Assembly: GCA_016785225.1 (NCBI GenBank)
Contig: JAFBJZ010000952.1
Span: 3,162,001 to 3,226,000 of the forward strand
DNA from: Psettodes erumei
Taxonomy: Eukaryota; Chordata; Actinopteri; Pleuronectiformes; Psettodidae
Direction of reading: 5' to 3'
Length of the DNA stretch: 64,000 nt
Position 1 is the stretch's first letter; each line of letters starts with the position of its first letter. The notes under the pieces were generated by a model that searched no databases, was not told where the DNA came from, and was given only the letters and a program-made list of their open reading frames with translations. A program made the position numbers and the translations under genes. This document shows positions 27,501 through 42,300 of the stretch, piece by piece.

Positions 27501-30292
27501 GTCAAATATTTAACATAGCAGACGGCTGCCAATTCTCATAAAAATCGCCCAGCCAGCATTAATAAACCCAGAAAAAGCCAAAACAAGGTCTTGTTTATAA
27601 TCAATCCAACCCAGATGAAATGGAAATTGAAAATGACTAATATATACGCCAACAGATGCGTGTTGGAGAAACTGACGCTGCGATCTGCCAAACAGAGGCA
27701 GTTCGGTTCCACCACAACAAGTTGGCATGGGCTCAAACAAGCTGCTGGCTTTCTCAGTCTAGACTTAAAATGGCCTCATAAAACGAAAAGAATGCACCAC
27801 AAGATCAGCCATTGTAAACTGTCACTGCAAAAATTTTAAGTGTGCCAGAGCGGCAGATGAATTATTACGGGAGCAGGGGAGAGAGTCCAAACACAAAGTA
27901 TGAAGTGGTGTGTTTCAGCGACTCAACCTTGCGCAGCTATTTGGAAGACGCTTGCAATTTGTACTGTAAAACGCATGCTAGCTGTCTCACATCACTTTGA
28001 ATCTGATTTCCCTCCCCTGTCTAACTGGTGACACCTACACTTTGCCTGCAGGGTCCGCGCCTCTCCAGTTTGCCCACAAAGCCTCAGTGCTGTCCCACAG
28101 AGCCCTGCATGTCATCGCTGTATCTCTCTGTGGTTGTGGGCTGCTGTGAGGGAGGATTTCTGGGGATTTTCCACAGGTATTAAGGAACATGAACGTCGGG
28201 TATCAGCAAAAATTCCCTGGGAAGGTGGTGGGTATAAATCGTGACAGTGGTTTGCACTTGCCGCATACAAGGGCCCCTTCAGCAAAACTCTGAGCAAATC
28301 TGTTCATACATTATTTATAGCTGTTTGTGTTTGTCTAAGTGTGTGAGTGTGTGCACGCGAGGATTCATTTTCCCGATGCATAAATCAGGTTAGTGGAACT
28401 GCGAATGTCACACTCCACCCAAAATCAGGGAAGGGGAAATAATGAGAGACACGTTTGAAGTGATTGAACCCAGAAAATGTTTTTTGATCGTGGTCGTCTC
28501 CGTCCCGAAACGTGAGGTCGAACAGGAAGTGAGGGAGGGAATGAGCGAGTCAAACAATTACAGAATCAGGAGATTCAGCAAAACCGAGAGCCGGTAAACA
28601 ACAAGATGAGAAACAGGCAACGACATGGGAAAACAAAGATGAATCATAATAAAAAACACAACAAGGGGAGAACGTGAGTTAAAACCACAGACGAACAGAG
28701 GACGACATACGTGCATGAAAGAGAGAAAAATAGAGAGAATAAGAACTGGAGTGAGACAAAAATAAAGGATGTGCTCTTCTCTCACCGTGGTGTATGATGC
28801 CGTTTTCCAGCAAGGCTTGTCCCAGGTTGACCCCTTCATCAGGTTTACTGATCTCTCCACTCTCGATCAGCCATGACACGAACTCACTGAGGACACGAGA
28901 CAAAGACGCACGTGATGAGGCAGGATTTCTTTCAGTCTCTTCACTGTTTTGATTTTGAAACTGTCTCCATCTGTGGCTTGTTGCTATGCTGTTGTTATAT
29001 GGTATCATACCACGTGTTTTTTTTTCTTAGACTTCTGTTTATAAAGTTTGCATTTCTGACATTAGCCTTGTTTTTTTATATTCCTTTTACACAGCCACAA
29101 TTTGCTCATGCTAAGAACTCAGACCGTAACCCCCCTCTTGTCTATCATTCGTACCTCTAAAGTATAAAAGTAATACATGCATTTTGAATTGCTTACCAAA
29201 AAATATGCTTTTAATGCATATGGTTTTTGCATGTATATCTTGTAAGCAGAGCCTGTTGTTTGTTGATTGGGCCCATGGGATGCAATGAAGTCAGTGAAAT
29301 ATATCCAGTCCTTTATGTTCACTTCTGACAGCCTTGCACAACGCACCATGTCGAGACTGTCACAAAGGCTCTTTAAAGCACGAGGCTGTTTAGTCTGTCA
29401 GTCTGAAATGTCAAATGGTTGCTGTTTTAATGAACTACTTTGACCAGAGGGCCACACACAGCATATGCAAGAGCTGATCCTTTTCTCTTTGGCTACAAAT
29501 ATCCCTCAGACCTACTTTGATACATGCTTCAACCTTCCAAATGTAATCACTTCAGCCCTGCTCACGTCTTTTCACACTCGGCATGCGCTGTACAAATGTT
29601 TAAAGGAGAAAATTACATTCTCCCCTCCTCCGTCTTTCATGCTGCTGAATGAAATCACTTCACCAGATAATGACAAAAGTGAATTGAAGAGGGCTAGTGT
29701 GTGTGTGCGTGTGTGTGTGTGCGTGTGGGTGTGTGTGCATGTGTGCGTGCGTGTGTGTGTGTGTGTTCAGGACTTCTGAGATTGAACCTACCAGCATGGG
29801 AATAATTTTGAAGCACGTGTAAGTGAGAAACCATCCATATGTGTGGATTTGCTTATGCCGCATACTGTGTGTATAAGCCTATGTGTTTGATCACAATGAT
29901 AAATGCGAAGCATACAAGGTGCACAAGTGAGTGCACCCATGTGTCTAAACAAGTCGACCCACAAGCATATGACAGCGGAGTGTGTATGATAATGCAGAAC
30001 TGCGGACACCTTGAGCCATCTGCCACTAATTATTGCTGTCTGCCTGAAGCGCGGAAGGAATTTCAAAATTATCTGAATTAACGAAAAGTTTTTCATGTGA
30101 CCTGCCAGGTTCATGCATGTTTGTGTGGGTGTGTGGAAGGAGATCAGTCCCAAAGGCTTCAATTTCTTTCTGACCCTGGAAAATTTGTTTTTGTGCCTGT
30201 ATTATATATGTGTGTGTCCTTTCATGTCAAAGCTGGTGACTGTTAATTGGCTGTTGATTGATGGGGTACTCGAGTAAAATGTGAGGGTATGT

Positions 30293-30336
<44 letters not shown>

Positions 30337-33300
30337 CAGAACTGTTACCGAAATGAATACGAGGAGCTGGAATAGTGGGTGTCTGCATTTGCGTGCGTGA
30401 CTTGCGAGAATATGGTCGCTTCTGCACATTTCCGCAGCTGAGAAGCATTATCGATTATTACCGATTACATCACTTCACATCACTGTCAGGTGAGCACATA
30501 CTGTCTGAACTAAACACTGAGCTTTTCCTACACTGCTTTTGTAGGATGTTTGTGATTTACTGTTTCATATTAAAAAAATAATGCAATATGGTGTCACTGT
30601 GTATTTCAAACTGCAACTTATAATGCCACCGCCGCTTAAATTTCACCAAGTCAGAGCAAAATGTTTTCCCAAACACATACTCATTTGTTCTCTGATATCT
30701 CCTTGGAACCATCACCACCACAAACCATTTATCTTAATTTATCCAGGCCCATTTCCTTTATGTATTGCATCATGGGATGTCAAGTATTTGTGCAATTAAT
30801 TTTGTCATGTTTACACTGCCAAGACAGTACAAGCTCAAAACCTGCTGGGAAATATCACACGGTATTGAAGGGGATGATGTATTTTCCCACCGAGGGCTAG
30901 AAAATATATTCAGAACCAAAGGTTTGTGAGACACAAGCTTGTGTCTCAAACTGTGCAGAAAAGTTTGCCCCTCTCTGTTTCCATCCCCCTCTAGCTTGAG
31001 CTCTCCTCTTAAACACAAAAAGGTGAGATGACAACATTATTCAAGTAAATTAGGATATGATACAGTATTGCTTTAAATAAATACCCATAACAATGCTAGG
31101 TGAGCACTGGCATGACCAAAAAAGTAGCAATTATCCAGTGAGAAAATGTAAAGCGGGTTAAAATCGACCATAAAATCGACCATTTTCCAGTGCAGATGGA
31201 AGACAAACGATGGATTTGTGCTATCGAGACAACAGGGTGCTATGAAAACCGGCAGTCAGCATCTCTGTTTAATGCAATGAGCACTCAGCACTGTACGCTA
31301 ATTTCATCAGCGAGACAAATGGGGAGCTAATGCAGGTTGCACTCACCGACAGGAAATGACTGAGTGATAAAGTGAGGAGTGTGGGAGATAGTACAAAGTG
31401 AAAGTGGAGAGAGTGAAAGAGGGAGACAAACTAGACGGCTGCCATGTGGACGAGGAAAAGGAAAGAGCTGGTGACATGTTGGCAAACAGCGGAATTTGAA
31501 CCATCTGCTACTCCTCTGGCACCGACTCTGAACTCTGACCCGCCTGTGGACCAGGGCATATAAAATATTACATCCCTGTGAGGATAGTAATCATGAAGTG
31601 TTCCTTGTACAGTCAGCTCTGACAGCCAAGACCAGTGCTGAATGCTCACTCACAATCTCACACATACACACTCACACACACACACACACACACCGTATGG
31701 CAGAATGTAATTTCTGGAAGATCTCGGGATCCATGACGTTTTTGAGGAACTCATTAAATTTACTTGGCTGATGTGATAGCAGTCAGTGCAACCCCTGTCC
31801 ACTGCATTTAACCTGGAACCTGGAAATTCATATGGGAGATGTATTTAATGATTTGTATATACTGAGAGGCCATGTTGTCCTTGATTTATTTTTACAAGAC
31901 CAATCATCAGTCCCCATCGGCTTCTTGCTTCTTAGTTTTATTTCTTGTTTCCCCAAGGTGGTGCCAGAAAGAATTTTAATTGCTGCTCGGGATCTCATAA
32001 ACATCGGTTGGTTTGTAAAGCAACTGGGGGAAACTTGAGCAAGTCTCTCATTGTCTATTCACTGCACAGAAACATCAAGGGGACAGAAAGGGAAATGACT
32101 TGTTGCAGAGCTTTAGTTAAAGGACCTCTGCTAATGAAAGTCCGGCCATGCTTGTGGCTGTGCTCGACGATACGAGTGTGCGGGGAGGAACTTGGCCCTT
32201 ACCGTAACCCGTGAGAGGGGACTGTGCTCATTACAGGCAAGAGGATGCAGGGCTAAAACAGTTTAGGCATTTTGCCAGAACTCGGGGAGACTGGATAGCA
32301 GCTCTTTTGAAAGCCTGCTGATCTTACGTAATGGCGATTTGTAAAGATCCCCCTGTGAACAGCATAGCACCGCAGTCACATTCCTGGGGCCTGAGGATAC
32401 CAGGCACTGAAGGAGGCAAAGAAACTCACTTTCCCATGAAGCACTTGGGCACAACGCTCAGCTTCCTGCGCCTGTCCTTGATCAGGTGCCGGCTCTTGGT
32501 CATCATCATGTGGTAGAGCTTCTCCCCCTTCTCTGCAATCATCACATATGCGTCCCGTTCCATTCCCAGTTTGAGACCTAGGAACAACAGAGAGACAAAT
32601 ATCTGATACAAGAGGATTACCACCAGTGGAGAGAAAATCTGCCAGAGTCAGAGTTGACTAAAGATGTGGAAAGGGAAATAAATAAATAAACAAATTGTCA
32701 GCCCAACACAGTGGCTGCGTCGCTGTGCCAAGAAAGTACAGTGGAGCCATTACGGGACACAGATTTCAACTTGCTTTCCACAGCTATCTACGCATATTAA
32801 ACCCAAAAGGCTGTCATGGGGCTGTTAGAAGAGACAAACAGGCCTTTGCCTCAACGGCCTGGTTGTGTTCTGGTATTGTGCATGTGGAATGAAGCCAGGA
32901 TCTGAGCATGGCTGCTCGGGTCTCCCTTCTGAAACAAGCCAGATGTTAATCTCTTCTAGACAAGTTGTCTTTAGAAAAAAGTAAAGTCCACGCCGGCGGC
33001 GTGATCTCGATCTTGTTTCTGTGCTGTTTGGTGAACTATTATTCCTCTATTGTAAAGTGGTGGATGTGAGGGCCCATTGTGTGGCCTGCTGCCCCAGTGA
33101 AACCTCTGCAGTGAGCCGCTTAACTTCATCGTGGGGTTTTGATGAACTTCTGAACCGAGATGTGACACTTTCTGACTTGGGCAACTCAACTCTGCCGCAC
33201 CACTGTGACTCCCTAAGCTGCTTAACTCCGCTGAGATGCACATTAAGTTGCTCAAATTGACTACTGACTCAAGTATTCTCCTTTGCAAGCCACACTATGC

Positions 33301-36300
33301 TTGAAATAAAGTACATTTCTAATATTTGTGACTTAACAATCAGATTCAAAGTGATGCCATTCAGTTCGCACTGGAATCATTCTATTTGTTCTCTTCTTCT
33401 TGTCTTTTTCATAATACCGTTGTAGTTTTTTCATATTCAGCCAACTCTTTTCTCAATTAAACAATTAATCCTTGTGCTGTGGTGGGAGTCTGACCAGCTG
33501 AAAGGGACTGGGGTGGGACAAACAATGTAAGACATTACATGGCTAACTCTTGAATCCAATTTTCCCACTGAGCCTTTGCTGTTGTGCTCTGGCAGCCTGT
33601 GATGGAGGTGGGGTTGTATTACATTTGACAGCAGCTGGAGTACACTTAAACAATGGGTGTCATTGAACAACAGACGGGGCCCGTCCAGTGCAGAGGCCCC
33701 TCAGCTTCTGGTCCAGCTGTCGGAGTTTGTCTGGAGCTGCGCCCTTCTCCCCGCGCTCGTTGGCATGAGCCAACACCCTGCTGCATTATCGGATCCACGC
33801 ATTTACCCCAAAACTTCCACGAAAACAATGAGGAGACAAAACACCTCCAGCTGGCAGTAGCTGAACAATTACGGTCTATCGGGAGGGTTGAGGAGAGCCG
33901 CATGTCGGACACGGGGACGAAGCGCAGCAACGCGCAGAAAAGGTCACGTTAAACAAGGCGTGTGAGGAAAAGCAATGATGCATGGAGGGGGTGAAGGGGG
34001 AAAAAAATTGTTGCCAGGATTTATTGCAGTCAAACTTTATCATGTAGCCGTCTAGACTGGAGTAGAGGTTGGGAGAAGGGTAAGCACAGAGTGGGTAACA
34101 GAAAGGGAGAGCGTGGGGAAATTGGGCCGTGTGACTGATCCGGCATCTGTTAGCCTCAGGTCGATTTCCGCCAGGTTGAAACTTAACACCGTGAGCTGCA
34201 GCGCACTCCTTCATACTTATCCGTACTCCACAACCCCTCTCATCAAAGGATCAGATGCTGATGACACTGAACTGCTGCGAACACTTACTGAAACAAGGTC
34301 TAAATCAGAACGGCTAATTTACAAAAATACACAGTATCAATGGTGACAGTTGTTCGCCGCTAAAGTGCTAAAGCTACACCAATGAGCATATGGTTATAAT
34401 CAGCCACATCGTTTTCAAATAGCTTGAGGGATACAGTTTTGATTTTTAAGCCATCAAAGCTATCGGGTGACCTGTTGTGTACCGCCCCAAATCTGGTTAA
34501 AGCCTTTCACACTGTTTAATGTGCACAACATAACAAAGACAAATGGCCAGCGTCGAGCAGGTGGGGACACATTTTAAGGCAAAAGAGGGAAGTCGCACGA
34601 TGAAGGGAGAACAACAATATCAGTTTACGTTACTAATCTTAAATTGGTGGTGCTTTTTATTCAACTCCGGTGCATGAAGTACTCCTTTTGGTGGACATCC
34701 GGATGAGACTACCTGCACTGAAACGGAGACAACTCTGTTTCATGTCCATGCAAGTCACAAACTCTTTCACTAACAGCAGAAATAGATCCAGATTAATCAA
34801 AGCTGATGTGAGTGTAACTGCGCTTCGCTTTCGTTGACATTTCTATTTTAAGCGTCTGACCAAGATGCTGTTTTAGCACACCTGCTATTTGTGAATGAGA
34901 CATCTGATTCACTTCCCACACAGGGCTTCAATAAGTCAAATACCCGACCTGCACTGATTCCTTGAAAAGTGAAGAGCAGACTGCACAGGTCAGCGAGGCC
35001 AACTGTAAACGTCCTGTCACCTAAGTCTGTATTTACCAAACAAAAGCAGGTAGCTTGTTCAAGGTGGGACATAACTGTAGGGCACAGGCACTATAACCAG
35101 GTCACACTCACATCCACACTCATTACTCCTGGGCAAGCCCAGGGAGGCTTGGTCGCTTGTGAGCCAGGGATGACACCGACGTGCAGGGCGGCGTGAAACG
35201 AGTCCAGCGGCAGAAGAGAACTCAACTGCATGACTACAATTAAAGAATCAGGAATGCAAAACTGGCATTTAGGCCATTCGATTTAACAAGTGATATCTAG
35301 GACACACAATGAGCACGGAGCACTAACGATGGAGAAGAATTCAAAATGCGGATCGTGGAGGACAAAAAAGTAAAGATAGTCTGCAGGTGGAAAGGGGCAG
35401 GAGGTGCTTGCTTCTATGTTTCATACAATGAATGTTGCGAAACACACCGAGTATGACATGAATAGTTGCGTAGGTTTGTAGATTTTCTTGTAAAACAAGG
35501 CCGATGGTGAAATATCTTTCTAAGCAAGATGACGACAAAAGTGACGTCTCTTAGGCTCCGTAAACCAGAAGTTCCATTAAAAAAAGTTCCTTTTAAAACA
35601 AGCGCTACTCACTCTCTCTCTGCTCCCGCTCTCTCAAGATGGCGTCCAGCCACTTCTGCTTGTCCTCTGCGTTTTTGGCCATGCAGACAAACCACTTGTT
35701 TTTAGCAGTGTTGTGGATCTTCCAGCCGTTCGTCACCGTGTAGTTGTTGCTGTGGTAGTCCGCTGCAAGGTGAAAAAAAAAAAAAAACCCATCAACAATG
35801 AGGCGTGCAATTAATTTTAAATACGGGAGAGGGGTCACCATGAATAACATTAAGACTTTGTTATGTGAGCTGTTATTTTTCTAGTATATCAGGCCTGCAT
35901 TTGAACAGACTTTAGGGTTTATGGATATACTTCAAATTAATCATCTAAGTAAAATAGAACTATAAATTCTCTTTATGGTTCAGAGATTTTTGTCGAGCTT
36001 GTTTTTCTTCTCCTTTTCCTCTCATGTTCTCATGCTGAGACGAAAACCACCGGCACACACACACCATGTAAACACTGACCTCAGTGGTTAGTGTAGTCAG
36101 TGACGCTGAGCGTAATCAAATCACACTTTGACAGGAGTTGTGTAAGTTGCATTAAATTTATCTCTAACCAAGATCCACTACTCAGGCAAAGATTTGGACG
36201 ACAATTAAAAAGATAAACACGATGCACCGCGGGAGCAGTAAAACACCATTTTTCCCCTGACTCGACGAAATCTCTCCTCGCGCCCCTTTCTAATTTTGTC

Positions 36301-39300
36301 ATCCATTTAGCTGCAGGTGAGCAGCCACTGAATAATGAATGGTCACTGGTAATGGGGTACATTAGTCTCAAGCTCAAAGGTCATATAAATAGATCTGATG
36401 CTTCAGGCCCCGCAGGGAGCAGCTCCTGCTGGTGTGGGAGAGCGGGGAACTACCACTGTGCGTCGTCTCGTTTTAGTCACTGGGGTGGAAAAGGTGGTTC
36501 CTGGTAAAATCTTGTGGTAAGTACACGCTGAGATCTATGAGGTGGCATTTATCAGGGCAGAGAGGTGTATGAGTCAGCGAATGGGAGGACATTTTTAATT
36601 TTTGCAAAAGGTGAACAGCTTTTAACTCCATTCACTATAAATTAATTTAGCTGCTTAAATCAGCTTCTTAAACTGCCCGACTGTAGTATATTGTGTAGAG
36701 TTTATGATCTCTTCTTGATTGTTCTCATTTCTGTTCTCATTTCTATGAGCAACTTCATGTATCTATTTAAGTTCCATGTCCGTTCAGGCTGACCGCAGAT
36801 AACCCCAAATACTTCCTGCATCTATAGCACTTTGTAATCAGATAGCCCGTGTTTTAGGACTTCACATGTGCACGCCTTTTCAGTATGGCCCCCGACTTCT
36901 GCGAATAAGACATGTTTTTCTTTCTGGTTTTCCCTTCAGTGGCCTATATGTGACAGCCAGCAGCCAACACTGAGAGAAAAAAAAAGGTCATGCGAGCTTG
37001 CAAAAATATTCTGCCAGTGCAGAGGCGATAAAGAAAGAGGAAACGTGAGCGAGCGAGAGGAAGACGAAGCGTTTCTACACCAGCAGGCAACAAGTTCCAA
37101 GCGTGGCACCGCGTCTCGCAACAAACCACAACAGCAGCACGAGGTGAGTGGCGATGGTATCGCTACCGGCGAGAGATGAGCAGTTTATCGACTTCAGTAC
37201 TGAGCCCGTGGAGGCTTTTATGCTAAAACTGAACGGTGGTGCATGAGGTTTGCGAGCTACACCCTGTTTCAAACTAGGTGCGAGTATGACACTCCACCCA
37301 AACTGTCAACAAGGGTCTGATTCATATGCAACCACCAGTCACTAAACTGCACAGTGTCATGATCTAAGAAGTGAAATGAAAAATGAGTGCTGTTGGCAAA
37401 TTGAAGGTAGTAAATGTTATTGCACAACATAATTTTTTTGTCTATTACCTGAGATATCAAAGTGAATAAATCCAGAGCTTGGGGCTACAGAGTGTGACAT
37501 CAGGAATAACCAGAGCCCAAGGAGGGTGGCATAAATGAGCATGCAGGCAGAGTCCTGGGCAAACACAAACCTGTTCCATCCTCCACATTTTCCACCTCCA
37601 TCACCTCCGTGTTGATCCGGCCTCTGAACACATACAGGGGCCCGTTCATGGACTTGGTCCTCTTGGTGGACTTCTTTCCAGAAACCCTAGGAAATGGGAC
37701 AACACTTTGGTTATCCTCGGCAGGGAAAACATCCGCCAATGCCAGCGCTGTAGTAAGAAGAGAACTTGTGTTTGTAACACATTCACAGTCATACACACAC
37801 AGCTATGGGTGCTGCAGACACATGGAAGGGTTTTTGTGTTTTGGTCACATTCTAAAAACTTGACTGTGCAAGCAGGAAGGTGGACATTTGCTCCAATTTT
37901 CCATATCTGGCTTCCTTCCAGTAGCTGGCCAATAAAGAATATTTTGAATGCATTCCTGTTCCTTTCCCTCTGACATGCTGTTGTGGTACATACAGTATAG
38001 TTGTCCGGATGTCACAGTTGGACTCACCTGGACTTCCTCTTACAATAAACCAAAAGATTATCAAACAGGAAGAAGACGCGTTCCTGGATATTGCCTGCTG
38101 AGATTTTAAGGAGATTTCCCTGAAGCAGTAAATCTGTGCAGATGTCTGTCAGGTTGGTTCCCTGAGAGAAAAAAAAATGGAAACAACACAGAATCAATAA
38201 ATGACAGTACAGTACAAGAGTATTACAACACTGAGACGGAATCATTTTCATCCATCGCATACAGAATAATGAGTCGGGTTTTTAAGAGTCTTCAAGGTCG
38301 TGTGCTGCAGCCACACCTTGACTCGAGAAGAGCATGTAAACCTCTGACAGGACTCTCAGACTAAACTGGGGAGTTGCAAAGAAGACATTGTTGTCTGTAT
38401 CAAAACTTGAAGAGTTCACAACCTCAGTGAAACAATATGAAATTCAACTTTTGACACTGTGAACAACTTGTTTTCATTCCATCGTCAATGATAGGAAAGA
38501 GCAAACAAAGCTGTCCCTTGCCAAACTTCACTTTCGGCCCAATGCAAAACTGCAAAAATGATAAGTGCACACTTTCCTTTGCCAAGACAGTAAAGCCTCT
38601 CACTCGTCAATCAATGAGCACTAAAGATCTTCAGGGGCAGCCTTGCAAAACTGCTATCTTGGCCTAGATCTAGTTTTAGGAACAAACAAAGGCATTTTAT
38701 TCTCTTTTCAGGATGTAAACACACGAGCTACAAACGAATGCCTGCCTCTATTCACATTAAAGTACAGCTGTATATGAACAGAGGAAGGAAATACATGAGC
38801 CATTACACAGTGCAGATTGAAGGTGGGAAGTGATACATCCTTATTCTGATCCCTGCTGGGAGACCGGCTCAAATGCCTTGTACCTTGCTGTGTCAAGGGG
38901 AAATTTGGAAATTGCGGTATAAAAGTCTAATTGACTCCCCTGCACTTATTCAGGAAGATGTATGGTGTCTCTCGGTAGCCCAGCACCTTCAAAAGATGTG
39001 ATCAGGTCTTAAAAGCGGTTTCCTGTCAGCTATCAAAAACACCACAACTTGTTCCGTCCGCTTCATGAAGCAGTGCAAAGAACAATGGCACAAACCAGAG
39101 ACATTGCTCTTTCACAGTTAACACAATGGACTGAAAAAAATACAGTTTCCACTACTAAAGCATCATTTTCTGTATTCAATTGTCTGAGTCATATTAATAA
39201 TCAAAGATCACGAGGTATACTAGCTGACATCAGTCTGGATTGACCGACCACAGCGTGGTGTCTAATTAATCTTCTCACAAAGTGGCTGAACTTCAGGGCC

Positions 39301-42300
39301 AATTACAAACATTATTTAGGCTTCATTATTTTTAGAAAATCATTTTCAGAGTTTTCACATTTCCGACTGGGGAACAGAAACCCCTGTTTACAGACACAGG
39401 GACATGCATGAGCAGCCATGTGCACACATGTTCCTGCCCAAGTTGCAAATGACAGACAAAACCATTTCCTACTATCACAACCAGAACAATTAAGGAAACG
39501 TAAGGGACGAGCTGTATGTACGACCCAGGCTGTCAAAACAGGGCGGCCAAAAAATGAAATAATGAAGTTAAAAGACATCTCATTACTCAATGTTAAACGG
39601 ATCATTCAACTCCAAATCAGCTGGAACTAAATACACCCATGTGTGGGCTGAGGACAACCTCCCCCCTTGGGCTCGCAGAGCACCGACCACATCCCCACAG
39701 ACACACACATATACATCAGATTTGGCCTTCACTGTTGTCTTTGATGTTTCTGACATGGGTCCACCAGGGACCTGTGGAAATCCCCCCCTCATGGCCACAC
39801 CCACTCTCAAGCATCCATAATTGATTCCCACGAGTATATATGTATGATGGATGCTCATCCCTCCAGAGTTCATAGAGATGAAAAAATGATTCTGCGCTTT
39901 TCTTAAGGTGAACACTGGGTCTGGAGAGGGGATCATGTTTCCAATGATCGGTTCAACCTTGTGTAAACTGCACTGAGCTCAGGTGGGGGGGCAGGCGTGA
40001 GTCTGCCAATTCAGACTGCATGTGTGCACATGCATGTCTGAATTGCTGTGTGCTTTTTTGCAGACACGTCTACACTTTTAGTACATTCATAATGTATGTG
40101 TGCAAAGTGTACAAATACATGGTGCCAGAGTATGTGTGTGTATGAGCAGCGGTAATGCATCTGGGCCTTCTTCAGCACTACTGCCGGTCTCTTCCATTAG
40201 GGCTGGAGGTGATTAGTCTGGAGAGTGGCTGTGGAGAGGAAAGAAGAGCGAGACTAATGCTGTTAGGTTAAGGGCTCTACAGGGGGGCAGGGTCGGGGTG
40301 ATGGGCCCTTCCAAGCTTCTACTGAGTTGTTCAGAGAAAGAGATCAGAGAAATTGTCTGTTGTTGTCTGAAGCTTTAAACCTAAAAGAATCAGATATTTA
40401 TCCATTTTGAGAAGTAAAAGTTACATTTTGGCTCTCTTGTGATTAATGGCTAAAATCAGTGAAGTAGCCTTGTGAGGCTGCCCCTCGTTACTAAACTAAA
40501 AAACAAATCTTTTGCACATGAAATCAGAAAATAGAAAAAAAAATGTCCACCACGTGCAATAAAAAGAAACACACATAACTAATTATTCATCACAAGAGGG
40601 GGCAGCAAATATTATGTAATGCTAAATAAACAGTTGTTGGTTCTTGTTGTTTTGGTGGATAATTATAAGGGGAAAAGGGTGACATTTTTCTGTGGGACAG
40701 GCAGAAAAGGGGTCTGCTTTGAAAACCAGATAGTGGGATGTCCCAGAGGGGCCCACTCTCCAGTTCCATCCTTCAGTTTTTTTTTCTTTTACCCTGCTCC
40801 AAAGATCCCCTCATATAACCCTCCCCTGCATGTGAGACTAGCGTTCTGCCTCCAGGGTCTCTTCTGATTGGGCAGCATGCCCGTTGGCATCCCCTGCGGC
40901 ACCCTGTGAGGGTGGATTGTCCCATTGGTGCCCGCTAAGACAAGGCCTCTGTTGTGGTGGGTGAAGGAGGCGTGAAAAATTCACTGGCCCCTTCGCTCGG
41001 CTCCCAAGCCCCGTCCATGGCCCCTGTGCTCAGAGCAGCGAATTGGCTGCGACAGTGCTTAACTCCTACGAAAGCTGGAGACTGCAGCAGTTGAGTCGTT
41101 TCTAAAATAAGTCTGGCTGTTTTGATCCGATAAAAGTGTATACATGGAGATAATTCTCTTCTTTGAGTTTCACCCTCTAAATGTTACAGTCTCCTCACGA
41201 TTGATGTGACCCTGACCTCCTTTCTCGTTTTCCCCAAATCCGTCCTGCTTGCACTCACCTCCCAGCCCTCGATGTGAGACTGCAGCTGTTCCAGAGCCTC
41301 CAGTTTCTCCATCTGCCTCTTGGTCTCATTGATGTTGGAGCAGACCGCCTTCATGGCCTGCAGAGCCTCTTCCACAGCTGGATAGTCAGCATGCTTTTTA
41401 GGGGTCCTCTTCAGCAGCTCCTATGTTAGGGAAGAATACGAGGATTTCCAGAAGCAGAAACATTAAAAAAAACACTACAAAGCAGTCTGTGACAACTGTA
41501 ACAACAACTCCACCACCCCTAAAAATACTGGTATAAATGTGAAATGAGTCAGTGGTATTGATCCACACAAATATATCATGATCTGCACTGCGCCTACATC
41601 ATGTGTTTCTGGTGTTAGGTAGCATGCTAGCTTTATTTTCAGACTGAAGAAAACAGATCCGGTGTTACGATGTTGTGACAGCACAGGAGTGCAGCAGTTG
41701 TACCTTCAGGAGCAGAGGATACTTGCAGATCCTCTGAATGGGAGTGAGGAGGTAGCCCTCCAGGGGAATGTCTGTGCTCTTCTTCCCTCCGAGCAGCATA
41801 CAGTGCTGAAGAAGAAACGCATACAGTGACAGTGTTACACACACACACACACATTAAAAAGTAAGGATTGTATGTGCAGTAAGAAAGACAGATATTCTGC
41901 CTGAAATGCAATAGGTATACAGCGTAAGTTCAAAGTTAAAGATGACAAAGTGCTTGTGAGTTCAGCTATGTTTGGACAAGGTGGAAGCATTTTTTTAGCT
42001 TTACTTTCTGTTAGCAGATGAGTTTTAATGGAAGGTGAATCATTGATGCTCTGTTAATTAAGTGGAAATTAATTAAAGGTGAATCAGAAAATGAAGAATC
42101 TATATTTCTTCATTAGTCTATTTTTAATGCATCTCGGTTCAGTTAGCAGAAGAGTCAATTTAATCTTCCCACACCTACAGCATATACCTGAAAAAATGTT
42201 TATTATCTTAAATAAAACCTGTCTGAAAAAATACTTTATTGAATTTGCAGCTGTTTTCATTCCTGGCTCATTCCTCTTGTATTTCTTCCAGTAATAAACA

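Larger units (their letters stand above)
28887..32429 (-). other. prex1 intron 10
   Basis: 3,543 bp. Contains interrupted GT repeats at 29698-29766, a GT run at 30296-30332, a near-tandem duplication at 31159-31182 and CA at 31673-31693. No gene supported. Confidence 0.7.

Noticed and set aside
33653..33952. 99-codon plus-strand ORF as a gene
   Set aside because: No homologue recognised, no start context or splice partners. Kept only as a composition anomaly.
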